NCBI GenBank assembly: GCA_002369325.1
Contig: DFDU01000091.1
Coordinates: 1 to 17,025 of the forward strand
Length of the DNA stretch: 17,025 bases
Direction: 5' to 3'
From: Lachnospiraceae bacterium UBA3820
GTDB lineage: Bacteria > Bacillota > Clostridia > Lachnospirales > Lachnospiraceae
Part shown: positions 1 to 7,813 of the stretch, piece by piece
How positions within the stretch are numbered: position 1 is the first letter of the stretch
Layout: the number at the start of each line of letters is the position of its first letter
The notes under the pieces: model-generated
What the model saw: only the letters and a program-made list of their open reading frames with translations
The model's database searches: none
What the model was told of the DNA's origin: nothing
Position numbers and translations under genes: made by a program

Positions 1-892
1 GCATCTCAACACCGTATTTTTCGGAAAGCTTAAGCGCAGCCTTAGCCGAATAAACGCCCTCGACAACCATTTTAACCTTATCCATTGCTTCCTTATATGT
101 GCATCCCTGACCAATATAATAACCGGCCATACGATTTCGGCTGTGAATGGATGAACAGGTTACGATAAGATCGCCTATTCCGGAAAGTCCGCCAAATGTT
201 TCGGCATCTCCTCCCATAGAAACTCCAAGCTTCTTAATTTCAGCTATTCCTCTGGTAATAAGAGCGGCTTTTGCATTATCACCGCATCCGAGACCATCGG
301 AAATACCTGCAGCAAGCGCAATAACATTTTTCAATGCACCGCCAAGTTCTATGCCAAGTACGTCAGGACTTGTATAAACCCTGAAATAATCCGACATAAA
401 GACATCCTGTATAAGCAAAGCGTCTTCTTTATCTTCGGAACCTGCAACTACAGTTGTAGGAAGTCTCTTTCCAACCTCTTCTGCATGACTCGGGCCGGAT
501 AAAACAGCCGTTTTGCACTGAGGAATCTCGTCCTTTATTACATCGGTAAGTACCATGAGCGTACTTTCTTCTATACCCTTTGCAAGATTAACAATAAGCT
601 GTTTTTCTCTTACATATGGTGCAATAGTCTTTGATGTACTTCTTATAAACGGAGAAGGTACAACCATAACTATAAGCTCTGCAAAGTCAACAGCTTCCTT
701 TGCATCATTTGTAAGCTTTAAGCTATCGGAAATTTTAACGCCCGGAAGCTTGGTTTTGTGCTCTCTTTCCTCTTCAAGCATCTTAATTTCATCTTTATCA
801 ATCGACCAAACCATAACGTCATGTCCGTTATCACATAACAAAACAGAAATAGCAGTTCCCCAGCTGCCTGCTCCCAATATAGAAATCTTCAT
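1..892 (-). CDS. gpsA: Glycerol-3-phosphate dehydrogenase [NAD(P)+], 3' end cut by window edge
   Basis: This cytosolic enzyme reduces dihydroxyacetone phosphate to sn-glycerol-3-phosphate, the backbone precursor of phospholipids. I translated 297 codons from ATG at 892. The N-terminus carries the dinucleotide-binding motif GAGSWGTA (residues 7-14). Further on are NLAKGIE (102-108), SGPSHAEEV (132-140), GGALKN with the catalytic-type Lys188, GLSGIGDL (235-242) and SRNR (251-254), all typical of GpsA. The frame is still open at the left edge (last residues VEM). The family is usually about 330 residues, so roughly 35-40 C-terminal residues lie outside. The start lies 5 bases after the plsY stop, and its SD (GGAGGA) sits inside the last codons of plsY, suggesting coupled translation. 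The downstream partner PlsY uses the glycerol-3-phosphate made here. Identification is secure. Confidence 0.96.
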   Translation of the reverse strand, partial: MKISILGAGSWGTAISVLLCDNGHDVMVWSIDKDEIKMLEEEREHKTKLPGVKISDSLKLTNDAKEAVDFAELIVMVVPSPFIRSTSKTIAPYVREKQLIVNLAKGIEESTLMVLTDVIKDEIPQCKTAVLSGPSHAEEVGKRLPTTVVAGSEDKEDALLIQDVFMSDYFRVYTSPDVLGIELGGALKNVIALAAGISDGLGCGDNAKAALITRGIAEIKKLGVSMGGDAETFGGLSGIGDLIVTCSSIHSRNRMAGYYIGQGCTYKEAMDKVKMVVEGVYSAKAALKLSEKYGVEM

Positions 893-897
893 ATAGT

Positions 898-1566
898 TTA
901 ATCCTCCTTTTTCTTCTCTCCAAGTTTTCTTTCCTCATGATGTATAAGTCTTTTAATATTTGCCTTATGTCTGTAAAGTCCCATAAAGGATATAATACAA
1001 ATAATAATTATACTTTCTATCAACAGCTTATCGGAGTTTTCAAAGCCAAAATGTCCTTTCAGTGCGAAAGCAGTATAGTATATAATCACATAAAACATAA
1101 GTAAAATAGAACCGAGTGATACATATCTTGTAGCAATTACTACTACCAAAAACAATGAAAGACCGATAATGAAAAATACAGGATCACAAAATCCGATTAC
1201 ACATCCACCGGTAACAGCTATTCCTTTTCCTCCCTTAAAATTAAGATAAAACGGGAAATTATGTCCCAGAGCAGCTCCAAGCATGCCATAGCAAACAAAT
1301 AAATTAACTGCATCAGGGTAAAAATTCATCATTATTGCTCTTACAAGAAGTGTTGCCGCAGCACCTTTTCCAAGGTCTACGAAAAATGTAATAATTCCGG
1401 CTTTTTTTCCGAGAATTCTTAAAGCATTTGTTGTTCCGGCATTTCCACTACCGTGTTCTCTTATATCAATCCCCTTAATTCTACCGAGTATGTATGAGGT
1501 CTGTATCATACCGAACAAATATCCGATTACAATACAACCAATCCTTGCTGCTAAACCTGATAACAT
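898..1566 (-). CDS. plsY: Acyl-phosphate:glycerol-3-phosphate acyltransferase PlsY
   Basis: PlsY is an integral membrane enzyme that transfers an acyl group from acyl-phosphate to position 1 of glycerol-3-phosphate, the first step of phosphatidic acid synthesis. The 222-residue product is mostly hydrophobic with several membrane segments. It shows the family motifs in order: GSGNAGTTNALR (39-50), FVDLGKG (62-68), GHNFPFYLNFKGGKGIAV (101-118). The charged tail (about 200-222, rich in Lys/Glu) makes it slightly longer than many PlsY proteins of about 200 residues. Its ATG overlaps the der stop by one base (TAATG), and an SD-like AGAGGA lies within the der end, so translation is probably coupled to der. 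gpsA follows after 5 bases, placing substrate producer and consumer side by side. Confidence 0.96.
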   Translation of the reverse strand: MLSGLAARIGCIVIGYLFGMIQTSYILGRIKGIDIREHGSGNAGTTNALRILGKKAGIITFFVDLGKGAAATLLVRAIMMNFYPDAVNLFVCYGMLGAALGHNFPFYLNFKGGKGIAVTGGCVIGFCDPVFFIIGLSLFLVVVIATRYVSLGSILLMFYVIIYYTAFALKGHFGFENSDKLLIESIIIICIISFMGLYRHKANIKRLIHHEERKLGEKKKED

Positions 1567-2888
1567 TATTTTTCTTTCCTCTCACGAATTATAAATTTTA
1601 ACGGAGTTCCTCTGAAACCAAAGGCCTCTCTTATTTTGTTTTCAATATATCTGGTATATGAAAAATGCATAAGTTCTTTATCATTAACAAAAATTACAAA
1701 GGTTGGTGGTTTAACTGAAACCTGAGTAATATAAAACAATCTTAATCGCTTTCCCTTATCCGTTGGCGGTGGATTTAACGCCACAGCCTCCGCAAGAATC
1801 TCATTAACCACACCGGTTGCAATTCTTAATGTATGATTTTCTATAACACTGTCAATCATTTCAAAAAGCTTAGGCAACCTCTGACCGGTCTCTGCCGATA
1901 TAAACAGGAGCTCGGCATATGGCATATAAGCAAGCTTTTCACGTATTTCATTTGTGAATTTGTAAATTGTTTTATCATCCTTTTCAACGGCATCCCACTT
2001 ATTTACGGCAATAATCATACCCTTGCCTCTTTCATGTGCTATACCGGCAATTTTTGCATCCTGTTCGGTAACACCTTCTGTAGCATCTATAACAAGAACG
2101 GCAATATCACATCTTTCAACCGCGGAAACAGTTCTTATAATACTGTATCTTTCTATTTCTTCTTTAATTTTATTTTTCTTTCTTAAACCTGCTGTATCGA
2201 TAAATACATATTCGGTTCCGTTTCTTTCAATAGCAGTATCAATTGCATCCCTGGTTGTTCCCGCTATATCCGAAACAATAACTCTTTCTTCGCCTAAAAG
2301 CTTGTTGATAATAGAAGATTTACCAACATTCGGTTTTCCGATAATAGCTATTCTCGGTCTTTCATCTTCTGTTTCATCAAGTGCCGACTCATCAAAATGA
2401 GCTGCCACTTCATCCAGCATATCTCCTATGCCAAGCTGTGAAGCCGCAGAAACAGGTACAGGATCACCGATACCGAGATTATAAAATTCATACACATCCG
2501 GCATGAATTTTTCGAAGCTGTCAACCTTATTTACAACAAGTACTACAGGCTTTTTTGAACGTCTGAGCATATCGGCAACTTTGCCGTCTGCATCTACCAG
2601 CCCCTGTCTGACATCAGTCAAAAATATGATTACATCAGCTGTTTCAATAGCTATCTCAGCCTGTTCGCGCATTCTTTTTAAAATTATATCATTGCTTTCG
2701 GGCTCTATACCGCCTGTATCAACAATGGTAAAATTATAATTTAACCAGCTTACATCAGCATAAATTCTATCTCTGGTAACACCCGGAGTGTCCTGGACAA
2801 TTGAAATTTTATCACCTGCCAAAGCATTAAACAGTGTGGATTTACCTACATTAGGTCTTCCTACTATGGCAACTACCGGTTTGCTCAT
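1566..2888 (-). CDS. der: Ribosome-assembly GTPase Der (EngA)
   Basis: Der is a tandem-domain GTPase needed for maturation of the 50S ribosomal subunit. The 440-residue protein shows two complete G domains. G domain 1 has GRPNVGKS (10-17), DTPG (33-36), DTGG (57-60) and NKVD (120-123). G domain 2 has GKPNVGKS (184-191), IAGTTRD (208-214), DTAG (231-234) and NKWD (296-299). An acidic linker (about 167-177) joins the two. The C-terminal KH-like domain (about 355-440) includes the basic end FRGTPLKFIIRERK. Length matches the family (about 435-440). The ATG start has a GGAG SD about 8 bases upstream. The gene is followed by plsY with a one-base overlap and preceded by the DUF512 gene after 19 bases, so it sits inside a run of co-directional genes. 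Identification is secure. Confidence 0.98.
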   Translation of the reverse strand: MSKPVVAIVGRPNVGKSTLFNALAGDKISIVQDTPGVTRDRIYADVSWLNYNFTIVDTGGIEPESNDIILKRMREQAEIAIETADVIIFLTDVRQGLVDADGKVADMLRRSKKPVVLVVNKVDSFEKFMPDVYEFYNLGIGDPVPVSAASQLGIGDMLDEVAAHFDESALDETEDERPRIAIIGKPNVGKSSIINKLLGEERVIVSDIAGTTRDAIDTAIERNGTEYVFIDTAGLRKKNKIKEEIERYSIIRTVSAVERCDIAVLVIDATEGVTEQDAKIAGIAHERGKGMIIAVNKWDAVEKDDKTIYKFTNEIREKLAYMPYAELLFISAETGQRLPKLFEMIDSVIENHTLRIATGVVNEILAEAVALNPPPTDKGKRLRLFYITQVSVKPPTFVIFVNDKELMHFSYTRYIENKIREAFGFRGTPLKFIIRERKEK

Positions 2889-2907
2889 TTTAAATCTCCA
2901 TTTCTAT

Positions 2908-4230
2908 TTATAATTCAAGTATTTTATCAAAAAAATCCATACCTTCTGATTGTACAATAATCACCGGAACTTGTAAAGCGTTTTGAAGTTCCTCAAGAGT
3001 TACATCATCAAGGAAAATATCCTCATCCGCCTTAAGTGTATTTGAAGGTAAAAGCAATACATCACCGAGGTCCTTATCCTTTAACTGATCTATTATATCC
3101 TGTCCGGTCAAAAGACCGGTAACGGTTATCTTCTCACCGAAAAAATTATTTATTATTTTATATACTTTAATATCCGCCTTTGGTATTGCTCTTTTAATTA
3201 TTTCCATGGATTTACAAAATATAGGATAAACAAGAGTTCCTGATATTGTTGAAACCTTAATTTCTTTTTCGGACGGTTTTTTCTTTTTATTCAGATATTC
3301 TTCAACCGAGGAAGAAAGCTCATTTAAGAACATTCTTGTCATACCCACCCCGTTTTCAAGCTGAATATATCCATCGTAATTATCCTCATCCGGAATTTCA
3401 TAGCCTGCATTTATATACCATTCGTCACTTGCATGTACAAAATGATAATTATATTTTTCCATGGCCACATTTTGATATTTATGAACCATCTCGATAACAC
3501 TGATTGCATCTTCCCTGTTAAAAGGTTCAAGCTTGTGAAGTCCGTTCCTGAATTTTGTAAGTCCGACAGGTACAATGGAAAGACTTTGAATAACAGGTGC
3601 ATATGAAAGTAAATCTTTAATTGTTTTTTCAAGCTCTTTTCCGTCATTGATGCCTTTGCATAAAACAATTTGAGCATTCATCGGTATCTCGGCCTCATAA
3701 AGCATATCCATATATCCCTTAAGTCTTCCGGCAAATCTGTTATGCAGCATCGTACATCTGAGTTCGGGATTTGTTGTATGGACAGAGATATTTATAGGCG
3801 CAAGCTTATAATCTATAATTCTTTTAATATCCTTTTCCTGAAGATTTGTAAGAGTAACATAGTTTCCCTGCAAAAATGATAATCTTGTATCATCATCCTT
3901 AAAATATATTGTTTCACGCATTCCCGGTGGATTTTGATCGATAAAGCAGAATACACACTTATTATGACATCTCCTGTAGCTGTCCATAAGTGATTCTCCG
4001 AAGCTGATACCTAAATCTTCATCAGCCTCTTTTTCAATTTCCAAAAGCCACTCTTCTCCATCTGCTTTTTCAATTAATACCTCGAGATATTCATCTTCGA
4101 CCAGATAATGATAATCAAATATATCTGCAATTTCCTTATCATTAATTGCAAGAAGATAATCGCCCTCTTCTATATCAAGTTCTTGTGCGATACTGTTTTC
4201 TTCTATACCGCATATCAGATGTTTTTTCAT
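2908..4230 (-). CDS. PDZ-domain radical SAM protein, DUF512 family
   Basis: This protein of unknown function combines three parts. An N-terminal PDZ-like region (about residues 1-65, with EEGDYLLAINDKEI) is followed by a radical SAM core whose cluster-binding motif CHNKCVFC (88-95 from this start, CX3CX2C) precedes FIDQNPPGMR. The C-terminal part, with SGTLVYP and DVLLLPSNTL, matches the DUF512 family. Radical SAM enzymes use a 4Fe-4S cluster and S-adenosylmethionine to generate radicals; no substrate can be read from the sequence. I chose ATG at 4230 (440 residues) because a weak GGA lies nearby. An in-frame TTG at 4242 would give 444 residues but has no SD. In Clostridia this family is commonly found next to der, as here. 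The three cluster cysteines are intact, so the enzyme is probably functional. Confidence 0.9.
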   Translation of the reverse strand: MKKHLICGIEENSIAQELDIEEGDYLLAINDKEIADIFDYHYLVEDEYLEVLIEKADGEEWLLEIEKEADEDLGISFGESLMDSYRRCHNKCVFCFIDQNPPGMRETIYFKDDDTRLSFLQGNYVTLTNLQEKDIKRIIDYKLAPINISVHTTNPELRCTMLHNRFAGRLKGYMDMLYEAEIPMNAQIVLCKGINDGKELEKTIKDLLSYAPVIQSLSIVPVGLTKFRNGLHKLEPFNREDAISVIEMVHKYQNVAMEKYNYHFVHASDEWYINAGYEIPDEDNYDGYIQLENGVGMTRMFLNELSSSVEEYLNKKKKPSEKEIKVSTISGTLVYPIFCKSMEIIKRAIPKADIKVYKIINNFFGEKITVTGLLTGQDIIDQLKDKDLGDVLLLPSNTLKADEDIFLDDVTLEELQNALQVPVIIVQSEGMDFFDKILEL

Positions 4231-4255
4231 TTTTTTATCCAATCAATAAAAGTTT

Positions 4256-5176
4256 TTATTCTTTAAGCATCATAACAGCCGCAAGGTTTCCACGCATTCC
4301 CTTACTTGCTCTGTGCGAATATAAGATGTTAGCATTGCAACATGTACACATATCAGGCAAAGCAATATTTTCAGGTAATATTCCGGAATTCATAAGATTA
4401 ATACGACACGCATTATGTAAATCAAGCTGATATTTTCCGTTTGTTTTTTCCTCAACTATTTCAAAATATTCCGCTTCAGTGTATTTTTCTTTGATTTTGT
4501 CAATAACTACATCATCAACCTCGTAACAATTCTTACAAATAGACGGACCTATGGCACAAATAATATCTTTTGGATTTGAACCATAAGTTTCCTTCATTGT
4601 ATCAATCATTTTTGAAGCAATATTTTTAACCGTTCCTTTCCAGCCCGAATGAGCAAGACCTATAACCTTATTAACCCTATCATAAAAATAAAGCGGAACA
4701 CAATCTGCATAAAATGTCATTATCGGTATATTCGGAAGGTTTGTAACAAGTCCGTCAATTTGTTTAATATCACTTGCCTTAACAATACCTTTTCCGGCAT
4801 CTTCCTCACTTTTTACTATATGTATATTTGTATCATGTACCTGATCCGAAAAAACAAGTTTTGTATAATCATATCCAACGGCATTTGCAAATCTCTTATG
4901 ATTTTCCATAACATTTTCCGGATCATCTCCTCGTGAAAAGCTCAAATTAAGACTTGCAAGATGAGCTTTACTCACACCGCAAAGTCTTGTTGAAAATCCG
5001 GTGATGAGATTTTCATAATCATCATAAATCTTATATTTAATAACCGGAATATCATTATAATCTATATAGCTTGTTCTTTTTTCAAAGCTGTACGGCTCTA
5101 TGAATTTTTGAAGATGCTCATTTTTCCTTAGTAAAAAGCGGGCATCGGTTTTTATATCAAAACGTTTTCTTTGCAT
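4256..5176 (-). CDS. pgeF: Peptidoglycan editing factor / YfiH-family purine nucleoside phosphorylase (DUF152)
   Basis: This is a member of the YfiH/YlmD/DUF152 family. Members have been described as purine nucleoside phosphorylases (adenosine/inosine) and, in Escherichia coli, as a factor that prevents misincorporated amino acids in peptidoglycan precursors. The 306-residue protein has the expected zinc/catalytic motifs: DQVH (111-114), DGLVT (141-145), YADCVPLYFYD (156-166, Cys159), AHSGWKGTV (175-183, His176), IGPSI (209-213) and CTCC (277-280). Length is a little over the usual 250-280 because of an N-terminal stretch of about 40 residues before the core. The ATG at 5176 has a strong SD (GGAGGAG). 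Neighbours are yraN upstream (36-base gap) and the DUF512 gene downstream. The family is certain; which activity applies in this organism is not. Confidence 0.92.
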   Translation of the reverse strand: MQRKRFDIKTDARFLLRKNEHLQKFIEPYSFEKRTSYIDYNDIPVIKYKIYDDYENLITGFSTRLCGVSKAHLASLNLSFSRGDDPENVMENHKRFANAVGYDYTKLVFSDQVHDTNIHIVKSEEDAGKGIVKASDIKQIDGLVTNLPNIPIMTFYADCVPLYFYDRVNKVIGLAHSGWKGTVKNIASKMIDTMKETYGSNPKDIICAIGPSICKNCYEVDDVVIDKIKEKYTEAEYFEIVEEKTNGKYQLDLHNACRINLMNSGILPENIALPDMCTCCNANILYSHRASKGMRGNLAAVMMLKE

Positions 5177-5212
5177 ATTCTCCTCCGATTTATTATAAAT
5201 ATAATTTTTCGT

Positions 5213-5593
5213 TTATCTAATAAATGTCGCATTAAATTCAAAAGCATTTTTTATATGGATTATATTATCCCCGGTTATTCCTATTGCATCAAACCTGATT
5301 GATGTATTATCGGGAATAAGATGTTTGTTTTTAATATAAGCCACGGCACCTAGACTTATTTTCCTTTGCTTATTTATGCTAATAGATTCAAATGGTGTAC
5401 CACATTTATCGTTATTTCTGTATTTCACTTCCACAAAAACAAGAGTATTATCCTCTTTTGCGATTATATCTATTTCTTCATAAACAGTTCTGTAATTTGT
5501 TTCAATTATTTCAAGTCCGTTTTCTTTTAAATATTCGCAGGCAAGCTTTTCTTTATCCTGCCCGATTTTTCTTTTATTTAATTTATTTTGCAT
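5213..5593 (-). CDS. yraN: YraN family protein (UPF0102), restriction-endonuclease-like fold
   Basis: A 126-residue member of the UPF0102/YraN family, predicted to have a Holliday-junction-resolvase/PD-(D/E)XK-like nuclease fold; its cellular role is not settled. The sequence shows the hallmark pieces: an N-terminal GQDKEKLACEYLKENG helix (11-26), then EEIDIIA (39-45) with Asp42, and VFVEVKYR (52-59) giving the E-X-K pair Glu55/Lys57 expected of the active site. Length matches the family (about 115-130). The start at 5593 is ATG with a modest SD (GGTGAT). It follows the FlhB-like gene by 34 bases and precedes pgeF. In Firmicutes this gene is often found close to rnhB, which fits the layout here. 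Confidence 0.93.
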   Translation of the reverse strand: MQNKLNKRKIGQDKEKLACEYLKENGLEIIETNYRTVYEEIDIIAKEDNTLVFVEVKYRNNDKCGTPFESISINKQRKISLGAVAYIKNKHLIPDNTSIRFDAIGITGDNIIHIKNAFEFNATFIR

Positions 5594-5627
5594 ATAAAAT
5601 CACCAGCTAAAGATTAAACAATACTTA

Positions 5628-5945
5628 TCACATATTAAGCTTAGCTTTAATCTTGTCCATCTTATCCACATAAACAAGAATTTCAGCTACAACACCATAA
5701 AGCTCCGGAGGTATACAATCACCTATATCAAGATTAAGAAGTGTTTCCGCGAGATTGGTATCCTTATAAAGCGGAACATCACTTTGTGTTGCGGTTTCAA
5801 TAATCTTTTCGGCAACAAGACCTTTACCTGACGCAACCACCTGTGGTGCCTGACTTCCGGGTTCATACATAAGTGCAACCGCTTTTTTCTTCGGCTCCTT
5901 TTTTGTGCTTTGTTTATTTGGTTTTCCCTTAAATCCATATTCCAT
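5628..5945 (-). CDS. Stand-alone FlhB C-terminal-domain (EscU/YscU/FlhB-like) protein, YlqH type
   Basis: This 105-residue cytosolic protein corresponds only to the C-terminal cytoplasmic domain of the flagellar export protein FlhB. The match runs from KKAVALMYEPG (about 21-31) through APQVVASGKG, AEKIIETA, VPLYKDTNLAETLLNLDIGD (about 56-75) to PPELYGVVAEILVYV (79-93), all at the spacing seen in FlhB. Two parts of FlhB are missing. The four membrane helices are absent, and the NPTH autocleavage motif, expected just before AVAL, is replaced by a lysine-rich stretch (EPKKK). It therefore cannot be a normal FlhB and should not self-cleave. It has a GAGGTGAG SD and follows the FliK-like gene by 26 bases. 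In B. subtilis the homologue YlqH lies at the matching place after rnhB-ylqG. Its function is unknown; it may bind export substrates or the FliK-like neighbour. Confidence 0.88.
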   Translation of the reverse strand: MEYGFKGKPNKQSTKKEPKKKAVALMYEPGSQAPQVVASGKGLVAEKIIETATQSDVPLYKDTNLAETLLNLDIGDCIPPELYGVVAEILVYVDKMDKIKAKLNM

Positions 5946-5971
5946 AATCTCACCTCTTATAAGAAGGTAAA

Positions 5972-7786
5972 TTACATTCTTACATCAAAAGAATATCGCT
6001 TTACACTCTTTTCAAGCTCATTTCCAAACATCTCATTTACGACCATATTTTCAGGAAGTGCCAAAGACGGTTCTCTTGTGATAACTTCATTTGTAAGAGT
6101 ATGTCCCGTTTCTTTAATTGCATTTTCCAACATGGTCATATGTTCATCAATAATTTTCGCACTTTCTTCATCTTCTACATAAAATTTTGTATGAACATTG
6201 TTACCGCGTAAACTTACATGTACATCAGTAGGACCTAAGAATTTCATATCCAGATGAAGCAAAGCACTTATATTATCCTTGACCTCATTCATCTTCTTTT
6301 TATTCATATATACAAAAAGCTCTGAATTTGCTTCATTTGCATCTGTCCTGAAAGGTATTTGAGCATAAGCATACATATTATTGAGATTTTGCATAAAATC
6401 GATTCTTTCCTGCATACCCTTTGCATTTTCCGAAAGATTTTTGCCCGCTTCTCCTCCGGTTTCGGAAAATGCACGCATAAGTTTATCGGTTTTTTCGTAC
6501 ATATTTTTATATAAATCATCGATTTCAGACGGTGATTTCATATTATTGGTATCCAGCGTAAATTTTTTATTTATTCCGAAAGATAAAATCTTTCTAAATT
6601 CATCCGAGTTTAAAAATTGCTTAATTTCATTAAATTCCACAGCATCAGGATTTGCTTTGATATTTTCACTTATAGTTTTATTTATATTATTTAAAAGCTG
6701 TAAAGGTGTTTTTGATTCATTTGCAATATTTTTTAACGTTTCATCGTTAACATTAAGTTTTGAAAGACTTTCAAAAACGTTGCTTAAGGTTTCTTTATCT
6801 ATACCTAATCTTTCAGAAGAAGTATTAATATCTATACCCTTTGCAGAAAGAAAATCCGTTAAGGACATATTATTTTCGTTCTCACCTGAAAGCTCTCCGG
6901 CAGTATTATTTACAGTTACATCGGTATTTATCATGGCTGTATCGCTGTTTATTGCAACATTTTCCGATTCTGCGTTTAACGAACCCTGTACTGTAATATT
7001 TGCCATATCTTCGGTATCGGATAATGCACCAAGCAGGCTATCATTAAAATCAAGCATCTGCATAACAGCATCACCTTCTAACCCCGGTTTTATCCCGTCA
7101 CCGATGTTATTTAAAACCTCATTCGAAAAATCAAGTATGGAACTGTTAATATTACTTATATCATTAAATAATTGATGACTGTTGGAAACATAATCATTAT
7201 ATTGGCTGATACTTGTTTCATTTACGGGAAGTCCCAGCTTATTTAAATTAACCAGAGTATCTATAGATGCATCGGGAAACTTATAGGATTGCTGCATAAG
7301 CTTTTGCATACTGCCTTTATCTACAGGCATCCCGTTATTCATCAGACTTTCGGCTATCTGATAATTTTTTTCGGTTGGTGAAAGATTATTTTTTTCAAGA
7401 ACATTGAATATGGCGGAATCTTTCATAAGAGAAAGATCCTGATTAAATGGTTTTATAAAAACATTTCCGCCATTATTTTCTTTTATTAAAAATGATAATG
7501 AATCTCCGATGTTAAGATTTACCGCTTCTGCCATCCTGGCGTTAAGCGTTTGATTATTATCAAGCATAATACGAACCTGATCGTTGGTTATATCAAGAAT
7601 TTGTCCGTTAAATGTCTGACCCTCTTTAGCAGTTGAAATAAGCGCATTAGCTGATACCTCACCTGTACCTGCTGTATTTGCAGACTGCTGTGCGGCATTC
7701 TGATTCTGTATATTTTGTGTACCCTGATTTCCGGCAGGACGTACACCGGATAAATTTATATTGTAACCTGAATCAGCTATATTCAT
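5972..7786 (-). CDS. Large FliK-like protein (flagellar hook-length control C-terminal domain), YlqG position
   Basis: A 604-residue protein with no signal peptide or membrane segment. After a short Gln/Asn-rich low-complexity stretch (about 18-40) comes a beta-rich region (about 56-114) with GQILDITNDQVRIML and GDSLSFLIKE. Then follows a long, weakly conserved, Asn/Ser-rich helical middle. The end (about 494-565), with LLHLDMKFLGPTDVHVSL and KFYVEDEES, resembles the FliK C-terminal domain that in flagella contacts FlhB. I chose ATG at 7786 because GGAGGGG lies directly before it; the upstream TTG (7804) and ATG (7798) lack an SD. The next gene encodes an isolated FlhB C-terminal domain, so a FliK/FlhB-type partnership is likely by inference. 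It stands where ylqG lies in B. subtilis. The FliK similarity is judged from the pattern of the C-terminus only. Confidence 0.75.
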   Translation of the reverse strand: MNIADSGYNINLSGVRPAGNQGTQNIQNQNAAQQSANTAGTGEVSANALISTAKEGQTFNGQILDITNDQVRIMLDNNQTLNARMAEAVNLNIGDSLSFLIKENNGGNVFIKPFNQDLSLMKDSAIFNVLEKNNLSPTEKNYQIAESLMNNGMPVDKGSMQKLMQQSYKFPDASIDTLVNLNKLGLPVNETSISQYNDYVSNSHQLFNDISNINSSILDFSNEVLNNIGDGIKPGLEGDAVMQMLDFNDSLLGALSDTEDMANITVQGSLNAESENVAINSDTAMINTDVTVNNTAGELSGENENNMSLTDFLSAKGIDINTSSERLGIDKETLSNVFESLSKLNVNDETLKNIANESKTPLQLLNNINKTISENIKANPDAVEFNEIKQFLNSDEFRKILSFGINKKFTLDTNNMKSPSEIDDLYKNMYEKTDKLMRAFSETGGEAGKNLSENAKGMQERIDFMQNLNNMYAYAQIPFRTDANEANSELFVYMNKKKMNEVKDNISALLHLDMKFLGPTDVHVSLRGNNVHTKFYVEDEESAKIIDEHMTMLENAIKETGHTLTNEVITREPSLALPENMVVNEMFGNELEKSVKRYSFDVRM

Positions 7787-7813
7787 ATGCCCCTCCATAA
7801 CCAAACAAGGTCA

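Noticed and set aside
5192..5197. A perfect TATAAT on the minus strand upstream of pgeF, as a possible promoter.
   Set aside because: No acceptable -35 box lies 16-18 bases upstream, and the predicted start would leave only about 9 bases before the ATG, cutting into the SD.
6381..7175. A 264-codon open frame on the plus strand.
   Set aside because: It lies wholly antisense to the FliK-like gene, has no SD or promoter, and its Phe/Ser/Leu-rich make-up is what the reverse strand of an Asn/Glu/Lys-rich gene gives.
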